NCBI RefSeq assembly: GCF_005886805.2 | Contig: NZ_CP045429.1 | Span: 2,078,501 to 2,142,500, forward strand | Source of the DNA: Pseudoalteromonas rubra | GTDB lineage: Bacteria > Pseudomonadota > Gammaproteobacteria > Enterobacterales > Alteromonadaceae | Reading direction: 5' to 3' | DNA: 64,000 nt | Notes under the pieces: generated by a model | Seen by the model: the letters and a program-made list of their open reading frames with translations, nothing else | Told to the model about the DNA's origin: nothing | The model's database searches: none | Made by a program: the position numbers and the translations under genes | Shown here: in pieces, positions 36,107 through 45,900 of the stretch | Position numbering within the stretch: the first letter of the stretch is position 1 | How the letters are laid out: every line of letters starts with the position of its first letter

Positions 36107-38218
36107 TTGCAGTTTATCGCCTTAACGTCCATTGGAATTGAAAACCTGTTGCTTGAAGAACTTCAGTCTCAGGGACTTGAAGTCGTCAAGCAAAGTGTTG
36201 GTTCGGTCCGCTTCACTGCGGATAGCCTGGCTGTTCAAAAATTCTGTATGACAACGCGTTTTGCCACGCGTGTCATGATGCTGATTGATGAACATGAAGA
36301 CATCAACAATAAAGATGATTTGTACAAGTTTGCGCGTTTTCAGGGCTGGCAGGAGTGGTTTGGTCCAAAGCAAACGTTTGCGGTTGAATTCAATGGCACT
36401 AACCGGGAACTAAAAAACACTCAGTTTTCCGGTCTAGTCATCAAAGATGCCATTGTGGATTATTTTCAGGATCTGTACGAGCAACGTCCGTCTGTTGATA
36501 AACAAGAAGCCAATGTGCGCGTTATCGCCAAGCTCAATAAACAGAAAATTGCATTATATATCGACTATTCAGGCCCGCGCTTGTCTGACAGAGGGTACCG
36601 AACCAAGCAAGGTCGGGCACCGATCCGGGAGAACCTGGCAGCGGCTCTCGTAAAACGAAGTGGCTGGCTGAGTGATACCTCTAAGCCATTATTTGACCCG
36701 TGTTGTGGTTCCGGCACGTTATTGATTGAGGCGGCCAGTATGGCCCTGAATGTCCCAGCTAATCTGAATAAAGATTTTGCCTTCAAACGTTTGCCTGGTT
36801 TTCGTGATGCCAAATTTAAAGAGCTTAAAGCTGAATTGAAGCAGGCACAGCTGGATAAACCTTTATGGATCATCGGTCAGGACATTGATGCGCAGGTGCT
36901 CGATACAGCCAGAGGAAATGCTAAACGTGCCGGGCTTGAGCAATATATTCGCTTTAACGACGGAGATGCCAGCCAGCTGACTTGTGTCGCTAAGCGTCCA
37001 GGCACGTTATTAAGTAACTTGCCTTATGGTGAGCGCCTGGGTTCTATGGCTGAGCTGATTAACCTGTACCGGGGGATGGGCGAGCGCTTTAAAAAGCACT
37101 ATAAAGATTGGTCATTGGCATTACTTGGCACAGATGAAGCGCTGTTTAAAACACTTAAGTTGTCGTCTAAAAAGCGCTACAAATTTAAAAATGGTCCACT
37201 CGACGTGTCCCTCTATTTGTATGATATGGATGAACGTCAGGTAGCGCAAAATGAACAAGTAGGGGCACTGCATTTCGAGCAGTCTCGAGCCTTCGCAAAT
37301 CGGGTTAAAAAGAACAAGCAAGCTTTGAAAAGCTGGCTCAAGAAAGAGCAAGTCGAGGCCTACCGTGTCTATGATGCCGATATTCCAGAATATAATGTAG
37401 CAGTCGATGTCTATGGTGACAGTGCCGTCGTATTTGAGTACGCAGCACCTAAAGAAATTGATGAACTGGTTGCCAATAAGCGTCTTCAAGACGTGATCAC
37501 GCTTACCGCCGAAACCTTGGATATTGACCCTTCTAACATTGCGGTTAAAGTCCGTAAAAAGCAAAAAGGTCAGGAACAATATAATGCACTCAGTAAGCAA
37601 AACCGAGTGCAAGTCGTTGAAGAGTTTGGTGCTAAATTCAAAGTAAACTTGTTTGATTATCTGGACACCGGGCTGTTTTTAGATCATCGTCTGGCAAGAC
37701 GATATATTCAGCAAAATGCTAAGAACAAGCGTGTTCTTAACTTGTTTGCTTATACAGGGAGCGCTTCGGTTCATGCGGCACTTGGTGGTGCAAAAGCGGT
37801 GACGACAGTGGACATGTCTAAGACTTATCTGAAGTGGGCAGAAGAAAACTTTGCCTTAAATGAGCTGCGTAATCCTCGGTTTAGGTTTGAACAGGCAGAC
37901 TGTCTGAAATGGCTTGAGCATGCGCAAGGTCAATATGATCTTATCTTTCTTGACCCGCCAACTTTCTCGAATTCAAAGCGGATGAAAGAGGTTTTTGATG
38001 TCCAGCGCGATCATATTCAGTTGCTTGAGTGGGTCAAAAAAATTCTCAGTCCTGGCGGTACCTTGTTATTCTCCAATAACAAACGGGGTTTTAAAATGGA
38101 TGAGGTGGGTTTGATGGGGCTCGGCCTGAAAGCCGAAAATGTGTCAGATCAGACCTTGTCGCCGGATTTTAAGCGTAACAAGCAAATTCATAATAGTTGG
38201 TTGATCACTCATGGCTAA
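36107..38218 (+). CDS. rlmL: Bifunctional 23S rRNA methyltransferase RlmKL
   Basis: This 703-residue protein has a THUMP domain (about 40-155), an RlmL methyltransferase domain with FDPCCGSGTLLIEAA and SNLPYGERLG, and a C-terminal RlmK domain with NLFAYTGSASVHAALGGA and FLDPPTFSNSKRM. The RlmL part makes m2G2445 and the RlmK part m7G2069 in 23S rRNA (E. coli numbering). The start is TTG at 36107, giving MQFIALTSIGIENLL; no ATG is nearby. It overlaps the next gene by 8 bp. Confidence 0.97.
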   Translation: MQFIALTSIGIENLLLEELQSQGLEVVKQSVGSVRFTADSLAVQKFCMTTRFATRVMMLIDEHEDINNKDDLYKFARFQGWQEWFGPKQTFAVEFNGTNRELKNTQFSGLVIKDAIVDYFQDLYEQRPSVDKQEANVRVIAKLNKQKIALYIDYSGPRLSDRGYRTKQGRAPIRENLAAALVKRSGWLSDTSKPLFDPCCGSGTLLIEAASMALNVPANLNKDFAFKRLPGFRDAKFKELKAELKQAQLDKPLWIIGQDIDAQVLDTARGNAKRAGLEQYIRFNDGDASQLTCVAKRPGTLLSNLPYGERLGSMAELINLYRGMGERFKKHYKDWSLALLGTDEALFKTLKLSSKKRYKFKNGPLDVSLYLYDMDERQVAQNEQVGALHFEQSRAFANRVKKNKQALKSWLKKEQVEAYRVYDADIPEYNVAVDVYGDSAVVFEYAAPKEIDELVANKRLQDVITLTAETLDIDPSNIAVKVRKKQKGQEQYNALSKQNRVQVVEEFGAKFKVNLFDYLDTGLFLDHRLARRYIQQNAKNKRVLNLFAYTGSASVHAALGGAKAVTTVDMSKTYLKWAEENFALNELRNPRFRFEQADCLKWLEHAQGQYDLIFLDPPTFSNSKRMKEVFDVQRDHIQLLEWVKKILSPGGTLLFSNNKRGFKMDEVGLMGLGLKAENVSDQTLSPDFKRNKQIHNSWLITHG

Positions 38219-38441
38219 GCTCACTCTGTTTTATACCGATGGCTGTCACCTGTGCGAGCAAGCCTATGAATTGGTGTTACGTTGTGTTGCCAGCGATGCA
38301 GTGCAGCATCAGGACATTGTGGAAGATCCGCAACTGATGGCTGAATACCAGACTTCTATTCCCGTACTTAAGTCAACAGATAGCGCCAGAACTTTGTTTT
38401 GGCCCTTCACAGAACAAGATATAAAAGAGTTGTTAAAGTAA
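38211..38441 (+). CDS. Glutaredoxin-like thiol-disulfide protein
   Basis: This 76-residue protein of the DUF836/glutaredoxin-like family has strand LTLFYTDGCHLCEQA with a CxxC pair Cys12-Cys15, a cis-proline loop TSIPVLKS and a final strand/helix LFWPFTEQDIKELL. It lies between rlmL and uup, overlapping rlmL by 8 bp and ending one base before uup. A redox role is inferred from the CxxC fold; the target is unknown. Confidence 0.87.
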   Translation: MAKLTLFYTDGCHLCEQAYELVLRCVASDAVQHQDIVEDPQLMAEYQTSIPVLKSTDSARTLFWPFTEQDIKELLK

Positions 38442-38442
38442 G

Positions 38443-40356
38443 ATGGATTTAATCAGAATTGCACGGGCCCAACTGGCTTTTGGTACTCATCCCCTGTTAG
38501 ATCAGGCAGATGCAGTCATTGAAGCAGGTGAACGGGTCTGTATTGTCGGGCGCAACGGTGCCGGTAAGTCAACCCTACTCAAAGTTCTGGATGGCCAGGT
38601 CCACTTGGACGATGGTGAAATCAACCAGGTCTCGGGACTTAAAGTGTCTCGCCTTGAACAGGACCCGCCAAAAGGAGCGCAGGGCAGTGTATTCGATTAT
38701 GTGGCTGGGGGTCTTCCCAATATTGCCCAGCTGTTGATTGATTATCACAATGTCAGCGAAGCGTTGCAAACTGATCACTCTAGTAGCTTATTGAGCCGTC
38801 TCGAACGTTTGTCCGCAGATATTGAAGCCCAGGATGCATGGCGTTTCGAAAGTCGTATCAAGCTGGTGCTGACGCAGTTGCAACTGGCCGCTAATATGAA
38901 ACTCGAAAAGTTATCAGGCGGTTGGCTACGCAAAGTGGCTCTGGCTAAGGCTTTGGTGAGTGATCCAGATCTGTTACTGCTTGATGAACCAACCAACCAC
39001 CTGGACATGAGTAGTGTTGAGTGGCTTGAGCAGTTTTTAAAAGAATTCAAAGGCGGCATTGTTTTTATTTCGCACGACCGGGCATTTATTCGCGGTGTTG
39101 CAACGCGGATACTCGACTTAGATCGTGGAAAGCTGGTCTCTTATCCGGGCGATTATGCCAAATATCTTGAGCAAAAGGCGCACGACCTCAAAGTAGAGGA
39201 AGCACAAAATGCCTTGTTCGATAAAAAGCTAGCGGAAGAAGAGACCTGGATCCGTCAAGGGATAAAAGCACGACGTACCCGCAACGAGGGACGAGTCAGA
39301 GCTCTAAAAGCACTGCGGGTTGAACGTAAGCAGCGTGTTGAACAAGTTGGTAAGACCGACTTTAACATTGAATCGGCGGAGCGTTCAGGGAAACTGGTCT
39401 TTGAGGCGCAACACATTGGTCATGCTTTTAAAGATAAGCGCATTGTTGATGAATTCTCGACCTTGGTTATGCGTGGTGATCGGGTTGGCTTAATTGGTCC
39501 AAACGGGGTCGGTAAAACGACGTTACTGAAAATTTTATTTGGTGATATCTCTCCCGATAAAGGTAAGGTGAAGCAAGGCGTCAACCTTGAAGTGGCCTAT
39601 TTTGACCAGTACCGGGAAAAACTGGATGAGGAAAAAACGGTTCAGGACAATGTCGCCGAAGGGAAACAAGAAGTACAAATGGGTGGTCGTAGCCGGCATG
39701 TACTGGGTTATCTGCAAGACTTCTTGTTTCCTCCTGCACGCGCTCGTACCCCGGTTAAGGCGTTATCGGGGGGAGAAAAGAACCGTCTGTTGCTGGCTAA
39801 GTTGTTTCTAAAACCTTCGAATGTTCTGGTACTGGATGAGCCGACCAATGACTTGGATATTGAAACACTTGAGTTACTTGAAGAGATCATCAATCAGTAT
39901 CAGGGGACTATCCTGATTGTCAGCCACGACAGGGAGTTTATTGATAATACCTGTAACAGTGTTTGGGCATTTGAAGGTAATGGCAAGGTGACTGAGATCG
40001 TAGGTGGCTTTAGTGATTTTGAAGCGTACCGATCGCAGCAGGAGGCACAGAAAAAAGCGCTGGAAAAACTCGACAAAGAGAAACAACAAGCAAGCGATAA
40101 CAAAAAACCTGCCAATAAAAACAAATCAGGCAAATTAAGCTACAAATTAAAGCTTGAACTGGAAGCATTGCCGGGTAAAGTAGAGGCTCTGGAAAACGAG
40201 CTGGAAGAGCAGCAAAACCTGGTGAATTCGCCGGAGTTTTTTAAGCAAGATCCTGAAACGACCCAAACCGCGTTGAACCAATTGGCTGACCTTGAGTCCA
40301 AGCTTGAAGCCGCGTTTGAGCGTTGGGAAGAATTAGAAGCATTACAGAATCAGTAG
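38443..40356 (+). CDS. uup: ABC-F family ATPase Uup
   Basis: This 637-residue protein has two ABC cassettes without membrane helices. Walker A motifs are GRNGAGKST and GPNGVGKTT; signatures are LSGGWLRKVALAKAL and LSGGEKNRLLLAKLF; Walker B motifs are LLLLDEPTNHLD and VLVLDEPTNDLD. The ABC-F linker lies between the cassettes. A Lys-rich hinge (KEKQQASDNKKPANKNKSGK) leads to the C-terminal coiled coil that marks Uup. ABC-F proteins act on ribosomes, and Uup also affects transposon excision and stalled replication intermediates in E. coli. Confidence 0.96.
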   Translation: MDLIRIARAQLAFGTHPLLDQADAVIEAGERVCIVGRNGAGKSTLLKVLDGQVHLDDGEINQVSGLKVSRLEQDPPKGAQGSVFDYVAGGLPNIAQLLIDYHNVSEALQTDHSSSLLSRLERLSADIEAQDAWRFESRIKLVLTQLQLAANMKLEKLSGGWLRKVALAKALVSDPDLLLLDEPTNHLDMSSVEWLEQFLKEFKGGIVFISHDRAFIRGVATRILDLDRGKLVSYPGDYAKYLEQKAHDLKVEEAQNALFDKKLAEEETWIRQGIKARRTRNEGRVRALKALRVERKQRVEQVGKTDFNIESAERSGKLVFEAQHIGHAFKDKRIVDEFSTLVMRGDRVGLIGPNGVGKTTLLKILFGDISPDKGKVKQGVNLEVAYFDQYREKLDEEKTVQDNVAEGKQEVQMGGRSRHVLGYLQDFLFPPARARTPVKALSGGEKNRLLLAKLFLKPSNVLVLDEPTNDLDIETLELLEEIINQYQGTILIVSHDREFIDNTCNSVWAFEGNGKVTEIVGGFSDFEAYRSQQEAQKKALEKLDKEKQQASDNKKPANKNKSGKLSYKLKLELEALPGKVEALENELEEQQNLVNSPEFFKQDPETTQTALNQLADLESKLEAAFERWEELEALQNQ

Positions 40357-40367
40357 TAAGGATTGAA

Positions 40368-42089
40368 ATGAAATATTCACTTATGGCCGCCAGCATTATT
40401 TTCGGCCTATCTGGTCAAGCGATTGCCGCGACCTACAAACTCACTGAATTACCAACCAGCGACATTGGCAAAATGCACTATGTCACGGATGTCAATGAAA
40501 GCGGTGACGCCATTGGCCGCGTGACAGGTTTATTTAATTTGCCAGTCGACATTAGCTATATAGACTTTCAAGACAACTCGATCACTAGCTATTACGACTC
40601 ATACAAAAGAATTTTGGAAAACAGAGATGAGACTATTTCGTTCACTCTGGATGATATAGAAAATGGCGATGCGCTTTCAACAGACGCTGAAGCACATAAC
40701 TTTATGCTGGGTTACTTATCATCTGGTACACAAAGTGCCAGTGCTGAATTCCAAAAAATCAGTTCAGTCGCCGGGCTCGAATTCACAGGTACCAGTGTTA
40801 ACCTGGTTGATATATTCGATATAGAGTCGCCCGACTATGCGGGTCTGACACGTTCCGTCAGTAATTCGATGACCGCTGTAGCGGCTGATGGCACTGTGGT
40901 TGGCTGGGGCTCTGCGCCTTTTAAAAAGATTACTTTCACGCCAGAGGGTGAAAGCGAGGCAAAAACCTATTTTGTTCGCGACTGGCATGCACGCGCAATA
41001 GTAATATCTCCGGGTGGTAAGCGAGTAACTTTAGAGCCTGAATTCACTGAATATGGTGGCTACAGTATCGCGACAGATATTACACTGACCGATGAGGGAA
41101 ATTATCTGGTGGTCGGTCAGGCATCAGTAGGTTTGCCTGAAAACAGCCAAACTACGATCACTGACAATTGTGATGATAAAGACGAGCCTGAAGCGGTTTG
41201 TATCTGGCGTCAGGGGCGGGGGGTCTATGATCTGCGCGCTTACCAATGGACGCTGGATAAAGACTTCAATGTCATTGAAGCAAAAAACCTGGGTATTGGT
41301 TTGGAGCGTAAGGACGATGAAGACAATCCATTCTACAGTTCGGCGTATGCTATTAACAAAGCGGGTATTGCTGTAGGTAAGTCCAGAGTCAGGATCGACG
41401 ATAGCCTTAAGGCTTTCGAAGAGCCAGGCTATTATCAGGATGGTCAGTTTTTCACTTTACGAGAGCATGATGACTTTTATCAGACAGGGTATGCTCTGGA
41501 TATCAATGACAACAATGTGATTGCGGGATACGTAGGCAGACAAAACCAGGGCACCTTATTTGAAGTGAATGGGTTTTACTACGACATGAATGATAAAGAG
41601 TTGGTAGAGATCCCCAGTTATTTCAGCGGCTCAGACACATTCGTCAGAGACATTAACAACGCCGGTTATATGGTTGGTGAAGGCGAAACTGAGAAAAACG
41701 TTTCTAACTCTCGCAGTGAAGCATTCATGTATAAGATCGGTGACGAAAAGCTGACTAATATCAATGACCTACTACCTTGCAAGAGTGACGATTTCCCATA
41801 CACTGTATCTGAAGCGATCCGTATAACGGATGACAATACGATATATGCAGTTGCAACCAAAACGGTGACAAAGCTGGACTCTTTTGGGAATGTAGATAAA
41901 GACTCTGATGGCAACGAGGCATCAGAATCAGTTGTGGTGCCTGTGGTGCTGACTAAAACGGGTAGTACAGAGCTCAGTGAATGTGTTGCACCGGAAACAG
42001 AGACGTATGAGCGCCAGTCTGCTTCTCTGAGCTGGTTGTCTTTACTTGCACTTCCTCTGCTGTGGGTACGTCGCAGACGCCAGAAATAA
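40368..42089 (+). CDS. DUF3466 family exported protein with C-terminal anchor-like tail
   Basis: This 573-residue protein has a signal peptide (YSLMAASIIFGLSGQAIAA). It contains repeated strand units around IN(D/N/K)...G-(Y/I/V)...G (for example AINKAGIAVGKSRV, DINDNNVIAGYVGRQ, DINNAGYMVGEGE), typical of DUF3466 beta-propeller-like repeats. The C-terminus SWLSLLALPLLWVRRRRQK is a hydrophobic stretch plus four arginines, like GlyGly-CTERM/rhombosortase tails, although no Gly-Gly is present. ATG at 40368 with AAGGATTGAA upstream is chosen; it lies 11 bp after uup. Function is unknown. Confidence 0.88.
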   Translation: MKYSLMAASIIFGLSGQAIAATYKLTELPTSDIGKMHYVTDVNESGDAIGRVTGLFNLPVDISYIDFQDNSITSYYDSYKRILENRDETISFTLDDIENGDALSTDAEAHNFMLGYLSSGTQSASAEFQKISSVAGLEFTGTSVNLVDIFDIESPDYAGLTRSVSNSMTAVAADGTVVGWGSAPFKKITFTPEGESEAKTYFVRDWHARAIVISPGGKRVTLEPEFTEYGGYSIATDITLTDEGNYLVVGQASVGLPENSQTTITDNCDDKDEPEAVCIWRQGRGVYDLRAYQWTLDKDFNVIEAKNLGIGLERKDDEDNPFYSSAYAINKAGIAVGKSRVRIDDSLKAFEEPGYYQDGQFFTLREHDDFYQTGYALDINDNNVIAGYVGRQNQGTLFEVNGFYYDMNDKELVEIPSYFSGSDTFVRDINNAGYMVGEGETEKNVSNSRSEAFMYKIGDEKLTNINDLLPCKSDDFPYTVSEAIRITDDNTIYAVATKTVTKLDSFGNVDKDSDGNEASESVVVPVVLTKTGSTELSECVAPETETYERQSASLSWLSLLALPLLWVRRRRQK

Positions 42090-42095
42090 TCTATC

Positions 42096-42119
42096 CGAGG
42101 CATACATTAGTATGCCTCG
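42096..42119 (+). terminator. Hairpin after the DUF3466 gene, possible terminator
   Basis: CGAGGCATAC (42096-42105), loop ATTA, GTATGCCTCG (42110-42119). The stem is perfect over 10 bp. The following CGTCTTCTTT is T-rich but not a pure run. Confidence 0.55.
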
Positions 42120-42333
42120 CGTCTTCTTTGGTCACAGCTGCTTCTGGATATTCCCCGCCCGGATACTGCTTTGACGGTCTTTTTTGCTTAAAAATGCGCT
42201 CATCATAGGTCATGCAGATTTAACCTGGCTGACACAGTCTCTTTCCTTCACCTTAATTGGACCTGCTTACCCAGGCTTATCGAACAGATGACTACGCCTG
42301 TCTGACTCGATACTTTTGTGACTTCTTGCACTT
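42120..42333. other. Non-coding stretch between uup locus and chitin cluster
   Basis: I see no credible gene here. In relatives I would expect rmf and fabA near uup, but no RMF-like reading frame (Arg-rich, about 55 residues) is present. The whole gap between genes runs to 42989, with a candidate MITE and an AT-rich tail described separately. Confidence 0.4.
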
Positions 42334-42556
42334 ATACCAATTTCACTTAATACCTGTTCAATTTGAAGGAGCAAATATGACGCTAACGGCGTTAAAAGTT
42401 TCTCATTTAGAACCTTATGCCTTAGACATAGATTCACAAATTTTTAGCCTCGCCTATATGGATGTAGGTGCCTTAGCGATAGCAGGACGCGGGAGTGGTG
42501 TTATTGACTCTATTTTCTCTCTTCAAAATAGAACTCTTAAATAAGCAAATTGGTAT
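42334..42556. mobile_element. Candidate MITE-like element with terminal inverted repeats
   Basis: ATACCAATTT (42334-42343) is repeated in inverse as AAATTGGTAT (42547-42556). The similarity continues imperfectly inwards for about 35-40 bp (GTTCAATTTGAAG on the left, GTTCTATTTTGAAG on the right in inverse). If the ends are TACCAATTT, a 3-bp TTA is duplicated on both sides (42332-42334 and 42556-42558). No transposase is encoded. An internal 55-codon frame (42377-42544) has GAAGGAG before its ATG; see findings. Confidence 0.45.
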
Positions 42557-42823
42557 TATGCGCAGGCTTTGAACAATGTTTATTCTTTGATAACACCTTA
42601 TTTTTGTAAATATTTCGTATTGAACTATGCAGTAAACACTGCATTAACTCATTATAAAGTGCTTAATGATAAGAATTTAGTCATCCTTACGGCTGTTCTT
42701 ACCAGTGCTGATTGTAAATGTATTGATACATTATGGAACCTTCCAAATACCTTGGCATTCATAAATATGCAACAAATAAATAATCTTATTAGTTATCATA
42801 TATATAGTGATAATTTGTATTGA
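42557..42823. other. AT-rich stretch, no supported gene
   Basis: This segment is clearly richer in A+T than its neighbours. An 84-codon frame from a TTG at 42569 is open, but it has no ribosome site and no recognisable protein features, so I do not call a gene. It may be remnant DNA linked to the adjacent element. Confidence 0.35.
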
Positions 42824-42989
42824 TGTTGATGTGTTTCAAACAATAAAAATGTACTAGATTATTATTATTACCTAGTCACTTGTTATGTTTTTTTGTCTCG
42901 ATAAACTTCATCCGCCTGCATCTGGGATAGAGATGTAATGAAGTTCTATTGATGTCAGGTAAAAAATAAAAACAAGTGAGGATGCATTT
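42824..42989 (+). promoter_or_regulatory. Upstream control region of the chitin cluster
   Basis: TGTTTCAAACA (42832-42842) is an 11-bp palindrome. Further down, AACTTCAT (42904-42911) and ATGAAGTT (42938-42945) are inverted repeats with a second pair CATCT/AGATG (42919-42923, 42931-42935) nested inside. GTGAGG lies about 9 nt before the chitinase ATG. This may be an operator or a structured 5' leader; the regulator is not identifiable from sequence. Confidence 0.4.
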
Positions 42990-45900
42990 ATGCAACTAGT
43001 TAACATAAAAAAGCCAGCTGTTAAACTCAGCGCAATAGCGCTGGCATTAATGGCACACCACGCGAGTGCGGCGGTGGATTGTAGTGGGATACCTCAGTGG
43101 CAGGCCGGACAGGTATATACATCTGGCCAGCAAGTGCAACAAGATAACATAGCTTACCGGGCAAATTGGTGGAACCGTTCATCACCTAAACTTCGCTCTG
43201 GCCAATGGCAGGAGTGGCGCAAACTGGGAGAGTGTCTGGGTGATGAGCAACCTAATCAATCACCTGTGATTGACATGGAACTGCCTGGCAGTGATATGAC
43301 AGTAAAAGAAGGCGAAAAGCTTCAGTTCGTTTTCAGTGCACATGACAGTGATGGCATCGTCAGACAGGTTTCTGTGTATCACAATGATGCTTTGGTTAAA
43401 GTACTGGACGAGGCTCCATACGTGCTCAACTGGAAGGCACGTGTCGGGGATCACGTTTTCCATGCTGTTGCAATTGATGACGATGGCGCAAAGTCAGTAT
43501 CGGCAAAGCGCACTGTTAAAGTAGCAGCATTACCGCCGGAAGAAAAAAATACCGCACCTGTCTCACGCCTCACAGCTGAATTGCCCAGCGAACTCGAGGT
43601 GGGTAACCTGGTCCGACTTACACTGCGAACTCATGATAAAGAAAATGACCGCTTAACTCAGGTACTAACGTTAAATGGTCAAGAGATCATGCGTACTGAG
43701 CTTGCACAAGCGCATTACGAATGGTCAGCCACATCGGCCGGGCGTCATGAGTTTACTTTGCAGGCAACGGACGAGCACGGCCTGGTGTCGGAAACAATAA
43801 CGCGTACTTTTACTGTGAAAGCGTCAGGTGATGATCAAGCCAGTCAGTTGGACTGTTTACCTGCCGGACTATATCGCACACCCGGCGTAACCAGTGCTTA
43901 CTGTGATGTGTACGATAGCGAAGGCCGAGAGAAAATGGGAGCTGATCATCCACGCCGCGTGATTGGGTACTTTACCAGCTGGCGGCATGGTAAAAATAAT
44001 CAGCCAAGCTATCTGGTCAATGACATCCCCTGGGACAAGATCACCCATATTAACTATGCCTTTGCCCATGTAAACAGTCAGAACGAACTGAGTATTGGTG
44101 ACCCTAAAGCTGAAGGCAACGCTGCGACCAATATGACCTGGCCGGGCGAGGCGGGTGCTGAAATGGACCCAAGCCTGCCTTATACCGGACATTTCAACTT
44201 GTTAAACCGCTACAAAAAGCAGTATCCACACGTCAAAACAATGATTTCTGTGGGTGGCTGGGCTGAAACAGGCGGTTACTTCGATGAAACCGGGACGCGC
44301 GTTAACAGTGGCGGGTTTTACACTATGACCACCCATGCCGATGGCAGTGTGAATCATGATGGGATACAAGCGTTTGTTGCCAGCTCTGTGGCGTTCTTAC
44401 GCCAGTACGGGTTTGATGGTCTGGACATTGACTACGAATATCCGTCGTCAATGAAAGACTCGGGCCACCCTGAAGATTTTGACATTAGTAACCAGCGCCG
44501 TGCTGGCCTGAATAAGTCATATCAGGTGCTGATGAAGTCTTTGCGTGAAGCGCTGGACAAAGCGGGTGAGCAGGATGGTAAGCACTACATGCTGACCATA
44601 GCGTCTCCTTCTTCAGGTTACCTGTTAAGAGGCATGGAAACTTTTCAGACTGCACTGTATCTGGATTTTGTGAACATCATGAGTTACGACCTGCACGGTG
44701 CCTGGAATGACCATGTTGGCCACAACGCGCCTTTGTATGACACCGGTAAAGACACTGAACTGAAAACCTGGAATGTATATGGCACCAAAGAGTTTGGTGG
44801 AATTGGCTACCTCAACACAGACTGGGCCGTGAATTATTTCAGAGGTGTATTACCAGCCGGGCGGATCAACATAGGTATTCCTTATTACACCCGTGGATTT
44901 AAAGATGTGCGTGGTGGTGAAAATGGTCTTTGGGGTCGTGCGCCATTGCCTGATCAAAACGCCTGTCCGAAGGGAACAGGGATTGGTGAGAAGAACAAGT
45001 GTGGTAATGGTGCCATTGGCATCGACAACCTATGGCATGACATAGAAAATGGCCAGGAAGTCGCTGCCGGGTCGAACCCCTTATGGCACGCAAAAAACCT
45101 GCAACATGGTATTAATCCGAGTTATCTGAGTGACTATGGCCTGACACCTGCTACCGATCCGGATGATGTGCTGCGAGGCGACTATGTGCGGCATTACGAT
45201 GACATCGCTGTCGCCCCCTGGTTGTACAACGCACAAAAGAAAGTCTTCCTGTCGATGGAAGATACAGAATCCATGCAGACCAAGCTTGATTATGTGCTTG
45301 AAAAAGGCCTGGGTGGCGTGATGTTCTGGGAGCTGGCCGGCGACTTTGACTACCATGCAGATAAAGGTGAGTACTTCATGGGCTCGACTATGACCAGTCT
45401 CGCCTACAACACCTTCAATCAAAATGGCACAGACTACGCGACAGTGCAGGGTGATGCAGAATTTGTTGTGCCTGAGTCAGCGGTTGATATCCGTTTTAAC
45501 GCCAAAGATTTCCCGGTTGGCGATCAGAATTACCCAATCAGACCTACATTCCAGTTTACCAACCACTCGGAGCTGGACCTGAGCGGGGCGACAATCAGCT
45601 TTAATGTGCCAGTCTCAACCTCTGCGATCTTCAAGTCTAACTGGAATGCCCGTAAAAAGCTGGGCATGAAAGTAGAGCATGATGCCAGCAATGCACGCGG
45701 TAACAACATTGGAGGCTTTGACAACGCATTCCATCGCTTCTCAATTACCCTGAAAAACGAGTGGGGCGGTCAGCTGGAGTCGTTTAAACCAGGCGAGACC
45801 GTGAATGCTCAGGTTATGTACTACATGCCGATCACAGGGCCGGTTAATTTTGTCATTGAAAAAGGTGGCAAACAATACGCCTTCAGTAGCGAATATCCTC

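Noticed and set aside
42569..42823. 84-codon frame in the AT-rich gap
   Set aside because: It starts at TTG without a ribosome site, has no recognisable features, and AT-rich sequence was not expected to code at this composition relative to neighbours.
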